Assembly (NCBI GenBank): GCA_023397045.1
Contig: JAEWUR010000388.1
Location: 1 to 7,355 of the forward strand
Length of the DNA: 7,355 nt
Reading direction: 5' to 3'
Source of the DNA: Planctomycetota bacterium
Lineage (GTDB): Bacteria; Planctomycetota; Planctomycetia; Pirellulales; Thermoguttaceae
In this document: positions 1-5,689 of the stretch, piece by piece
Numbering within the stretch: the first letter of the stretch is position 1
How the letters are laid out: each line of letters begins with the position of its first letter
Made by a program: the position numbers and the translations under genes
Notes under the pieces: model-generated
Seen by the model: the letters and a program-made list of their open reading frames with translations, nothing else
The model's database searches: none
What the model was told of the DNA's origin: nothing

Positions 1-38
1 TGTTATGCTGAAGCATAACCTACGGTGGTGAGAAATGC
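1..38 (+). repeat. Half copy of a double-palindrome interspersed repeat
   Basis: These 38 bases are identical to 4188-4225 and recur in reverse complement at 4687-4722. The core TTATGCTGAAGCATAA is a hairpin with 7-bp arms around GA (8 bp counting the flanking G and C), followed by a CCTACGGTGGTGAGAAAT tail. The two full copies in the window carry a second palindrome on the far side of this core, so the missing half should lie just before the window start. It is non-coding and resembles a REP/BIME or MITE-type element. No transposase is visible. Confidence 0.85.
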
Positions 39-317
39 TGGGTTGGCAGCGGTTCCCCCACGGTCTGCGTCATTTCCGAACCACCCTGGCGATGCAGGGC
101 CGTGTCAGTTATTTTCCAGGATGGGACTGTTAATTTTCTGGAAAATGGTTTATGATGGGGGCGGGAATGCTTCTCCATCATCCATCATTTCTCATCCGTT
201 CGGCAGAGAAGGGCAAGTTTCTTTTTTCATTAGGAGTGGGTATTCGGCTGCGCGCACACTAGCTAGCAACGTATTTCGGCGCCAGAGCCTCATCGAGAAG
301 GCACAAGGGAGGAGCCG
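39..317. other. Non-coding leader region upstream of the zinc-ribbon gene
   Basis: I see no credible gene in this stretch. An open frame running through it into the next gene has low-complexity composition and no family resemblance. The region contains an inverted-repeat cluster at 111-146, a TATGAT sequence at 151-156 that could be a -10 box but lacks a good -35 partner, and a strong Shine-Dalgarno sequence at 307-314 belonging to the gene at 318. Confidence 0.5.
111..146. promoter_or_regulatory. Inverted-repeat cluster, possible operator
   Basis: ATTTTCCAG (111-119) is the exact reverse complement of CTGGAAAAT (138-146). The right half also forms its own palindrome, ATTTTCTGGAAAAT (133-146, 6-bp arms around TG). 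The cluster ends 4 nt before a TATGAT sequence (151-156) that could be a -10 box. Overlapping palindromes next to a possible -10 are typical of repressor sites, but no promoter is proven and no regulator can be named. Confidence 0.3.
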
Positions 318-671
318 ATGTCGATACGATGCATGTGCCCCAACGGGCATGTACTGAAAGTCAAGGATTCGCAAGCCGGCATGACCGGGCTGTGTCCGGT
401 GTGCAGGGCGAAGGTGAGGGTTCCGCGCCCTCGTCCGCCCACCGAGCCGGTGTCGGAAGACGCGATTCTCGACATCCTTGGGCGGCAACCATTAACCCCC
501 CAAGCTGACACCGATACCTATTATGACACGTCGGATACGGTTCCCCTGCCGGGTGTCCATGAGCGGGGTACTCCCAAGAAAAGTTGTTACAAATGTAACG
601 AAGAGATCGATTCCGGCACCCATATCTGCCCTCACTGCCATACCTACATCGCCAAGCTCGAAGACTTCTAG
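318..671 (+). CDS. Small double zinc-ribbon protein of unknown function
   Basis: This 117-residue protein has two putative zinc-binding ribbons joined by a linker of about 60 residues. The N-terminal ribbon carries C5, C7, H11, C26 and C29 (CMCPNGH...CPVC); the C-terminal ribbon is C90-x2-C93 with C104-x2-C107. The linker (about 34-88) is rich in proline, aspartate and threonine and probably disordered. There is no signal peptide or membrane segment, so it is likely cytoplasmic. The ATG at 318 follows the strongest Shine-Dalgarno sequence in the window (GGGAGGAG, 307-314), which fixes the start. It lies 64 nt before phoH, and a consensus -10 box starts right after its stop codon, so phoH may be transcribed separately. 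Paired zinc ribbons often bind nucleic acid or protein, but I cannot assign a function. Planctomycetes often encode small proteins opening with this type of ribbon (from memory). Confidence 0.8.
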   Translation: MSIRCMCPNGHVLKVKDSQAGMTGLCPVCRAKVRVPRPRPPTEPVSEDAILDILGRQPLTPQADTDTYYDTSDTVPLPGVHERGTPKKSCYKCNEEIDSGTHICPHCHTYIAKLEDF

Positions 672-677
672 TATAAT
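649..677 (+). promoter_or_regulatory. Candidate sigma70-type promoter for phoH
   Basis: A perfect TATAAT (672-677) begins one base after the stop codon of the zinc-ribbon gene. TCGCCA (649-654) matches four of six -35 consensus bases with an ideal 17-nt spacer, and lies inside the end of that gene. Predicted transcription would start near 684 and give a leader of about 50 nt before phoH. This rests on consensus matching alone. Confidence 0.4.
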
Positions 678-735
678 GTAGTGTCTGGCAAGAAATTCAG
701 GACAGGGGGCAGGGCGGCATCGACCGGACCGGCTG

Positions 736-1680
736 ATGGAATCAACTTTATCGGTGGTAAGCTCTAAGGCGTTGCTGACGTTGTTTGGCGCTTGCGACCA
801 GCACCTGCGACGAATCCGCAACACGTTGGGTGTGAATATCATCGCGCGCGGCGATCAGCTCGAAATCGTCGGTCCGGAATCGGCCGTGGCGACGGCCACC
901 CAAGTTCTCGAACAGCTTCAAGCCTGTGCCAACCGCTCCGGCACGATCTCGCCCGACGACGTCACCCGAATCCTGGCCGGCGTTCAAAACGGACAACCGC
1001 CGGGCGACCACCAGCCGATCGAGGTTTTCAGGGCAGGGCGTCAGATTCGGCCGAAAAGTCCAGGCCAGTCTCGCTACGTCGAGGCCATCCGGCAGAACGA
1101 GATCGTGATGTGCTGTGGTCCGGCGGGCACCGGGAAGACCTACCTGGCCGTGGCGATGGCCGTCTCGGCGTTGAAACGAGGGGCGATCCGGAAGATCGTC
1201 CTGGTTCGACCGGCGGTCGAGGCCGGCGAAAGTCTGGGGTTTCTGCCCGGCGACTTGCAGGCGAAAATCAATCCGTATCTCCGGCCACTGATGGACGCGC
1301 TGCACGAGATGATGGACCACGACCTGATCGCACGCCACACGGAAGAGGATCTGATCGAGGTGATTCCGCTGGCCTACATGCGCGGCCGGACGTTGAACGA
1401 GGCGTTCATCATTCTCGACGAGGCGCAGAACACGACGGTTGCCCAGATGAAGATGTTTTTGACCCGAATGGGCATGGGGTCGAAGATTGTCCTGTCGGGC
1501 GATGTGACGCAGATCGACCTTCCGCCGAATTCGCGGAGCGGTTTGATCGACGCGCTGTCGCGTCTGTGCGACATCGACGGCATTGCGGCCGTGAAGCTCG
1601 GTTCGTCCGATATCGTCCGGCACCCCCTGGTGCAGAAGATTGTCGATGCGTATGAAGAGAAGCACGGGAGGAACGAGTAG
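736..1680 (+). CDS. phoH: PhoH/YbeZ family P-loop ATPase
   Basis: This 314-residue protein is a full-length PhoH-family cytoplasmic ATPase; B. subtilis PhoH is about this size. Residues about 10-60 form the N-terminal KH-like region (LGVNIIARGDQLEIVG). The PhoH core follows with Walker A GPAGTGKT (128-135), the family block RPAVEAGESLGFLPGDL (158-174), Walker B IILDEAQN (225-232, D228 and E229) and SGDVTQIDLP (254-263). PhoH/YbeZ proteins bind ATP, have helicase-like features and physically or genetically partner with the RNase YbeY in rRNA maturation. ybeY is two genes downstream here, which fits. ATG 736 is the first in-frame ATG after the upstream in-frame stop at 679-681; I see no convincing Shine-Dalgarno sequence. 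The stop codon abuts a heptamer repeat array. The identification is secure; the precise cellular role of the family is less so. Confidence 0.96.
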   Translation: MESTLSVVSSKALLTLFGACDQHLRRIRNTLGVNIIARGDQLEIVGPESAVATATQVLEQLQACANRSGTISPDDVTRILAGVQNGQPPGDHQPIEVFRAGRQIRPKSPGQSRYVEAIRQNEIVMCCGPAGTGKTYLAVAMAVSALKRGAIRKIVLVRPAVEAGESLGFLPGDLQAKINPYLRPLMDALHEMMDHDLIARHTEEDLIEVIPLAYMRGRTLNEAFIILDEAQNTTVAQMKMFLTRMGMGSKIVLSGDVTQIDLPPNSRSGLIDALSRLCDIDGIAAVKLGSSDIVRHPLVQKIVDAYEEKHGRNE

Positions 1681-1846
1681 AAGGTTCAAGGTACAAGGTA
1701 CAAGGTACAAGGTTCAAGGTCAAAGGTCAAAGGTTCAAGGTTCAAGGATGCGATCCCTGCTCAAATCTCAAATTTTAAGTCTTGATTTTCAAGTCTTGAT
1801 TTTCAAGTCTTGAACATTGAACCTTGAACCTTTGGCCTTTGACCTT
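1681..1846. repeat. Heptanucleotide repeat tract filling the phoH-pgpH gap
   Basis: Nearly the whole gap is built of 7-bp units. Nine contiguous units of the type AAGGTTC, AAGGTAC or AAGGTCA run from 1681 to 1743, beginning at the first base after the phoH stop. CTCAAAT occurs twice at 1760-1773. A 14-bp unit, AAGTCTTGATTTTC, repeats about 2.7 times at 1777-1814. Five units of the type TTGAACC, TTTGGCC or TTTGACC run from 1810 to 1844 and are the reverse complement of the first array. The architecture resembles the short tandemly repeated sequences with 7-bp period known from cyanobacteria, though the unit sequences differ. It is non-coding. Confidence 0.9.
1716..1846 (+). promoter_or_regulatory. 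28-bp inverted repeat, possible terminator/attenuator or start-site occluder
   Basis: Bases 1716-1743 pair with 1819-1846 over 28 bp. The only imperfection, T1727 opposite G1835, would be a U-G wobble in RNA, so the transcript stem is continuous. The 75-nt loop holds the AT-rich 14-bp repeats. The right arm ends 7 nt before the pgpH ATG at 1854, so the folded RNA would cover the usual ribosome-binding position. There is no terminal U-run, so a classical intrinsic terminator is unlikely. Because the arms are heptamer arrays they can also pair in shifted registers. Confidence 0.5.
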
Positions 1847-1853
1847 ATTCTCC

Positions 1854-4118
1854 ATGTTTGGATTTCGAAAGCGAAAGCGTTTTGATCGGGTTGCGTCGCT
1901 CGACCTGCCGCCGGGGCAGTGGGAGCGTGCGTGGATCAGCCTGCGCCGACGTGATGTGATGGGGCGAATCGCGTTGGCCATGCTGGCGGCCGCCGTCGTT
2001 TGCGTCGAGATTCATGGCTGGGATCCGCCGTTCGCCTATCGCACCGGGTACACGCCCCGGCGCGACATCGTGGCGACGGTGTCGTTTTCGATGGCCGATC
2101 CGGTGGCGACGGCGACCGCTCGACAACAGGCGAGAAGCCAAGCCCGATACGTCTATATGCAGGATTCCGAGCCGCTCGTTCAGTTGCGGGCGCAATTGCG
2201 GAACACGTTGGTCGAGTTGACGTCGGCGCCCGCCGGGGACGGGACGCCTCCGAAAATGTGGGCGGAATTTCAGCCGCGGCTCGAAGATGGCGCGAAACCT
2301 CTGACGCCGCAGGAGCAACAGACGCAGTTTCTCGCGTTTCGCGATGCCCTGATGTCGCAGAACCGTTTGGATAGTGTAGAAAAGGCGATTGCCGACGTAT
2401 TCGCGCCGTTCGAGGAGCGAGGTCTGCTCGAAAAACTGGATCAGGAGAAGCTCGGACGCGGAAATCAGGACGAGATCACGGTCTTTCGGGCCGGCCAGCC
2501 CGATTCGCAGCAGGTCGTTCGCGTCAGCGACGTGCTGATCGGCAACGGGACGACGATTCTCGATGCGTTGCAGAAAAATCACGAACTGGCGCCGGTGGCC
2601 GACCAGTTGTTCGCGTGGTTGCAGCCGCGTTTGAAGCCGACGTTGACCGTTGACGACCGGTTGACGAAGGAGGCGATGGACGAGGCGGAAAAAGCCGTGC
2701 CCGAGGCGCTCGTGACCTACTCGGAAGGGCAGCCGCTGGCCAAGGCGGGCAAGCCGTTGGCCTCGGCCCAGTTGGAATTGCTCGAAGGCGAGTATCGCGC
2801 GATGATGGCGCAACGTCCCTGGTCGATGCGCATTAATCGCAGTCTTGCGATCATGGGCTTGGTCTTCACGGCGTTTCTGCTTTGCGGCATTTACATGCGC
2901 TATCACCAGCGCGGTCCGTTGAACAGCGTGACGCGATTGATCGTTCTGCTGCTGCTGGCCGCGGCCACGGTCGGCGTTGCCCGATGGGCATCGTCGAACG
3001 CTTGGCGCGGCGAGATCGTGCCGGTGTTGTTGTTCGGCATGACGATGGCGATCGTTCACCAGCAGCGATTGGCCGTGCTTCTGGCGTCGATGATGGCGAT
3101 CATTGTCGTGTTCGCCGTGGGGCACGGTCTGCCGGAATTGTTGCTGTTGGTCGGTGCGACGGTCACCGCGGTGTTGAATCTTGGGCAGATCCGCAGTCGG
3201 AGCAAGTTGATCTACGTCGGATTGTTCGCCGGCGCCGCGGCCATCTTTCTCTATTTGGCGATGGGGGTTGTCGATGACCAGCCGCTGAATCTGGCGTTGA
3301 TCAAGGAGGCCCTGCGCAACGGCGCCTGGGCGTTGGCGGCGGGCATGATCGTCAGTTCGCTGCTCTACTTCATCGAACACCTGTTCGGCGTGTTGACCGA
3401 CTTGAGCTTGCTCGAATTGGGCGACGTTGCCCATCCGCTGCTGCAAGAGTTGGTGCGACGCGCTCCAAGCACTTACAACCATTCGGTAACGGTTGGTTCG
3501 ATCGCCGAGGCGGCGGCCGAGAGCATTCACGCCCGGGGATTGCTGGTGCGAGTGGGCGCTTATTTCCACGACATCGGCAAGATGCTGAAACCGGCCTATT
3601 TCGTCGAAAACCAGAAGCCCGACGACAATCGCCACGATACGCTCGTGCCGGCGATGAGCACGCTGGTGATTATTGCGCATATCAAAGACGGCGCCGATCT
3701 GGCTCGACAGCATCGTTTGCCCCAGCCGATCATCGATCTGATCGCGCAGCATCACGGCACAACCCGGGTGGAGTTTTTCTTCGGCCGGGCGACCGAGCTG
3801 CAACAGGCCGATCCGAACGGCGGCGAGGTCGATGAGAGCAGCTTCCGATATCCCGGCCCCAAGCCGCAAACCAAGGAGGCCGCCGTGTTGATGCTGGCCG
3901 ACGCGGTCGAAAGCGCCAGCCGAACGCTGGTCGATCCCACGCCGGCGCGAATCGAAAGCCTGGTTCGCGAAATTGCCGAAAGCCGCTTGCACGGCGGTCA
4001 GTTCGACGAGAGCGGACTGACGTTGCGCGAGCTTCGGACCATCGAAAAAAGCATGGTCATGTCGCTGACGTCGATCTATCACGGGCGCATTAAGTATCCG
4101 GACCAGAGAACGGCGTGA
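1854..4118 (+). CDS. pgpH: 7TM-HD cyclic-dinucleotide phosphodiesterase, PgpH/YqfF family
   Basis: This 754-residue membrane protein has the full YqfF/PgpH plan. It runs: a basic N-terminus; one membrane anchor (about 38-54); the family motif PFAYRTGYTPRRDIVA (59-74); an extracytoplasmic 7TMR-HDED domain to about 325; a seven-helix membrane block (about 331-510); and a cytoplasmic HD domain. All expected metal ligands are present: H543 (YNHS), H572-D573 (YFHDIGK), H609, H633/H634 (QHHG) and D683 (LADAVE). The C-terminus HGRIKYP is also typical. Characterised members hydrolyse cyclic di-AMP to pApA; that activity here is inferred. The open frame extends to a TTG at 1824, but this lies inside the repeat stem, so ATG 1854, followed directly by the conserved basic N-terminus, is preferred. 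No Shine-Dalgarno sequence is visible. The position between phoH and ybeY matches Firmicutes clusters. Confidence 0.95.
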   Translation: MFGFRKRKRFDRVASLDLPPGQWERAWISLRRRDVMGRIALAMLAAAVVCVEIHGWDPPFAYRTGYTPRRDIVATVSFSMADPVATATARQQARSQARYVYMQDSEPLVQLRAQLRNTLVELTSAPAGDGTPPKMWAEFQPRLEDGAKPLTPQEQQTQFLAFRDALMSQNRLDSVEKAIADVFAPFEERGLLEKLDQEKLGRGNQDEITVFRAGQPDSQQVVRVSDVLIGNGTTILDALQKNHELAPVADQLFAWLQPRLKPTLTVDDRLTKEAMDEAEKAVPEALVTYSEGQPLAKAGKPLASAQLELLEGEYRAMMAQRPWSMRINRSLAIMGLVFTAFLLCGIYMRYHQRGPLNSVTRLIVLLLLAAATVGVARWASSNAWRGEIVPVLLFGMTMAIVHQQRLAVLLASMMAIIVVFAVGHGLPELLLLVGATVTAVLNLGQIRSRSKLIYVGLFAGAAAIFLYLAMGVVDDQPLNLALIKEALRNGAWALAAGMIVSSLLYFIEHLFGVLTDLSLLELGDVAHPLLQELVRRAPSTYNHSVTVGSIAEAAAESIHARGLLVRVGAYFHDIGKMLKPAYFVENQKPDDNRHDTLVPAMSTLVIIAHIKDGADLARQHRLPQPIIDLIAQHHGTTRVEFFFGRATELQQADPNGGEVDESSFRYPGPKPQTKEAAVLMLADAVESASRTLVDPTPARIESLVREIAESRLHGGQFDESGLTLRELRTIEKSMVMSLTSIYHGRIKYPDQRTA

Positions 4119-4124
4119 GGGGCG

Positions 4125-4145
4125 GGGACTAGGGACTAGGGATTA
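4125..4145. repeat. Second heptanucleotide tandem repeat
   Basis: GGGACTA occurs twice, followed by GGGATTA, three perfect 7-bp periods starting 6 nt after the pgpH stop. The unit differs from those in the phoH-pgpH gap, but the period and the position just after a stop codon are the same. Confidence 0.75.
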
Positions 4146-4149
4146 GTCT

Positions 4150-4225
4150 GTAGGTTATGCTTTAGCATAACAAAACGATAGCCAAGCTGTTATGCTGAAG
4201 CATAACCTACGGTGGTGAGAAATGC
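4150..4225 (+). repeat. Composite double-palindrome element, copy upstream of ybeY
   Basis: Two palindromes sit head to head: TTATGCTTTAGCATAA within 4150-4172, and TTATGCTGAAGCATAA with its CCTACGGTGGTGAGAAATGC tail within 4188-4225, separated by a 15-nt spacer. The reverse complement of the whole 76-bp unit aligns with 4687-4765, including parts of the spacer (CTTGG and a TTTT end). The first palindrome keeps pairing while its centre changes from GA to TT, so hairpin structure appears conserved. The arrangement fits a REP/BIME element or a small palindrome-ended MITE. It ends 28 nt before the ybeY start. Confidence 0.85.
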
Positions 4226-4253
4226 GGGCTAGCGATTAGACGTTTTTAATGGG

Positions 4254-4682
4254 TTGTGGCCTGTCTTGAAGATTTCCCTTGCGATTACGAACCGTCAGAA
4301 GACTTTGGCCGTGGATCGGCGAAGGATACGCCGGGCCGTGACGGCCGTGTGCCGTGACGCGGGCATTGCGATGGCGCGGATCAGCGTGGCGCTAGTCGAC
4401 GATCCGACGATCGCCGAATTGCACCGCGATTTTCTGAACGATCCCAGCCCGACCGACGTATTGAGTTTTGTCCTGGAGCAGTCGCCGGGCATGTTGGAGG
4501 GCGAGGTGGTTGTCAGTGCCGACACGGCCTTGGCCTGTGCGCCGCGATATCGTTGTCGGCCCGAGGAGGAACTGCTACGCTACGTGATCCACGGAACGTT
4601 GCATCTGGTGGGATACGATGATGGGACGCCGCAGAAGCGGGCGGCCATGCGGCGGAAAGAGAACGAATATCTGGGGAGCTAG
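4254..4682 (+). CDS. ybeY: Endoribonuclease YbeY (rRNA maturation factor)
   Basis: This 142-residue protein is a full-length YbeY, a metal-dependent RNase acting in 16S rRNA 3'-end maturation and ribosome quality control. The opening ISLAITNRQ, then SPTDVLSF (65-72), LEGEVVVSAD (81-90) and HGTLHLVGYDD (113-123) are all family landmarks. The zinc site is H113-x3-H117-x5-D123: the third ligand, usually histidine, is aspartate here. Aspartate can bind zinc, so the enzyme is probably active, but this is an inference. No in-frame ATG precedes the conserved region and an in-frame TAG lies at 4230-4232, so the start must be TTG, at 4254 or at 4266. The latter gives the more canonical opening MKISLAITNRQ and 138 residues. 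Neither start has a clear Shine-Dalgarno sequence. PhoH, its known partner, is two genes upstream. The gene is bracketed by inverted copies of one repeat element. Confidence 0.94.
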   Translation: MWPVLKISLAITNRQKTLAVDRRRIRRAVTAVCRDAGIAMARISVALVDDPTIAELHRDFLNDPSPTDVLSFVLEQSPGMLEGEVVVSADTALACAPRYRCRPEEELLRYVIHGTLHLVGYDDGTPQKRAAMRRKENEYLGS

Positions 4683-4686
4683 CCGG

Positions 4687-4765
4687 ATTTCTCACCACCG
4701 TAGGTTATGCTTCAGCATAACACCTTGGAAGCTACGGTTTTGTTATGCTGAAGCATAACCTACGG
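4687..4765 (-). repeat. Composite double-palindrome element, inverted copy downstream of ybeY
   Basis: Bases 4687-4722 are the exact reverse complement of the first 36 bases of the unit at 4188-4225. A 18-nt spacer follows, then a second palindrome with tail at 4741-4765. The whole matches the reverse complement of 4150-4225, with the spacer a few bases longer and diverged. It starts 4 nt after the ybeY stop. The palindromes could fold in RNA at the 3' end of the ybeY transcript and protect it, although no U-run marks a terminator. Confidence 0.85.
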
Positions 4766-4866
4766 ACTGTCGGCGTTCGAATGACGTTTGGTGCTCATCG
4801 CCCATTTCAATATTGGAACATTTTGAAAATCAAGCCGTTGCAGAACCGAGAGTCCTCGATAAGACC

Positions 4867-4900
4867 GCCCTCACCCTAACCCTCTCCCGGTGGGAGAGGG
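4867..4900. repeat. CCCTCACCCTAACC hairpin repeat just upstream of recO
   Basis: CCCTCTCCC (4880-4888), loop GGT, GGGAGAGGG (4892-4900) forms a perfect 9-bp GC-rich hairpin preceded by CCCTCACCCTAA. The first 23 bases (4867-4889) recur exactly at 7330-7352. From memory this is a repeat family found across many unrelated bacterial genomes. The hairpin ends 25 nt before the recO start, and a GTG inside it (4890) opens a spurious in-frame extension of recO. Confidence 0.8.
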
Positions 4901-4925
4901 GACTTGTGGAATAGGCTCTCAACGT

Positions 4926-5681
4926 ATGTCTTCCGAAAAAGCGTCGGCCATTGTGATCCGGACGGTGGATTTCAGCGAGACCAGTCTCGTTGTGACGCTA
5001 TTTACGCGGGAATTTGGCAAGATAGGGGCGTTGGCGAAGGGAGCGAGGCGGCTCAAAGGGCCGTTCGAGTCTGCTCTTGACCTGTTAGCCCTTTGTCGAA
5101 TAGTCTTCCTCCACAAATCGTCCGACGCCTTGGATTTATTGACGGAGGCGAAGCTGCTGCGGAGGTTTCGACCGGCCGGACGCGACCTGTCGGGGCTCTA
5201 CGCGGGCTACTACGTCGCCGAGTTGTTGGACCGTTTGACCGACGAAGGCGATCCTCATCCGGAATTGTTCGACTTGGCCGACGAGACGCTCGTGGCGCTG
5301 AGCGCCGGTGAGGCCGTCGCTCGATGGGTTGTGCGTTTCGAATTGGGTTTATTGAGAATATTAGGACAGGTTCCGTCGTTGGATGCGTGCGTCGAATGCG
5401 GCGTTGCGGTGCCCACGACCGGGCGCGTGGCGTTCGGACAGATCGACGGCGGGGTGCTTTGTCCGAGGTGTCGCGCGGGGAAGACGCACGTGGCGTCGGT
5501 CAGCGCGGGCGCGTTGCGGGCGATGGCCCAGTTGGCCAACGCCGACGGGCTTGCGTGGCGGCGATTGGAGATCGATTCGAAAAGCCTCGGTGAAATACGC
5601 GGATTGATGAACCACTATTTCAGTCATCTTCTGGGACGGAAACCAAAGATGCACGATTATCTCGGAGTGTTGGGAACGTAA
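4926..5681 (+). CDS. recO: DNA repair protein RecO
   Basis: This 251-residue protein has the length and layout of RecO, which works with RecR (and RecF) to load RecA onto SSB-coated single-stranded DNA in recombinational repair. The N-terminal OB-fold (about 1-80) opens with SAIVIRTVDFSETSLVVTLF and includes FGKIGALAKGARR. A helical region follows, then a four-cysteine zinc finger: C155-x2-C158 and C179-x2-C182. The C-terminal end YFSHLLGRKPKMHDYL is typical. An in-frame GTG at 4890 would add 12 residues, but it lies inside the hairpin repeat, and conserved sequence begins right after ATG 4926. No Shine-Dalgarno sequence is evident. In Firmicutes recO closes the same phoH-yqfF-ybeY cluster, after era; here the genes between ybeY and recO are absent. 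The next gene is 210 nt away across a MITE-like repeat, so recO probably ends this transcription unit. Confidence 0.94.
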   Translation: MSSEKASAIVIRTVDFSETSLVVTLFTREFGKIGALAKGARRLKGPFESALDLLALCRIVFLHKSSDALDLLTEAKLLRRFRPAGRDLSGLYAGYYVAELLDRLTDEGDPHPELFDLADETLVALSAGEAVARWVVRFELGLLRILGQVPSLDACVECGVAVPTTGRVAFGQIDGGVLCPRCRAGKTHVASVSAGALRAMAQLANADGLAWRRLEIDSKSLGEIRGLMNHYFSHLLGRKPKMHDYLGVLGT

Positions 5682-5689
5682 TGCAACCG

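Noticed and set aside
25..357. A 110-codon frame running from the first repeat into the zinc-ribbon gene
   Set aside because: It starts inside a repeat element, overlaps a better gene with a strong ribosome-binding site, and shows no family features.
748..1710. A 320-codon open frame on the - strand opposite phoH
   Set aside because: Same reason: low-complexity basic translation opposite a complete PhoH ATPase.
1681..1846. CRISPR array
   Set aside because: The repeats are contiguous 7-bp and 14-bp tandems without unique spacers, and there are no cas genes.
1824..1853. TTG start extending pgpH by ten residues
   Set aside because: The extension lies within the inverted-repeat arm and adds a non-conserved peptide; ATG 1854 is followed directly by the usual basic N-terminus.
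1845..4082. A 745-codon open frame on the - strand opposite pgpH
   Set aside because: It mirrors the pgpH codons, its translation is a biased R/Q/H-rich sequence without domains, and the + strand protein has a full set of family motifs. Long antisense frames are expected in GC-rich genes.
4150..4225. Intrinsic terminator after pgpH
   Set aside because: The hairpins are AT-containing palindromes without a following U-run, and the same unit occurs elsewhere in both orientations, so it is better read as an interspersed repeat.
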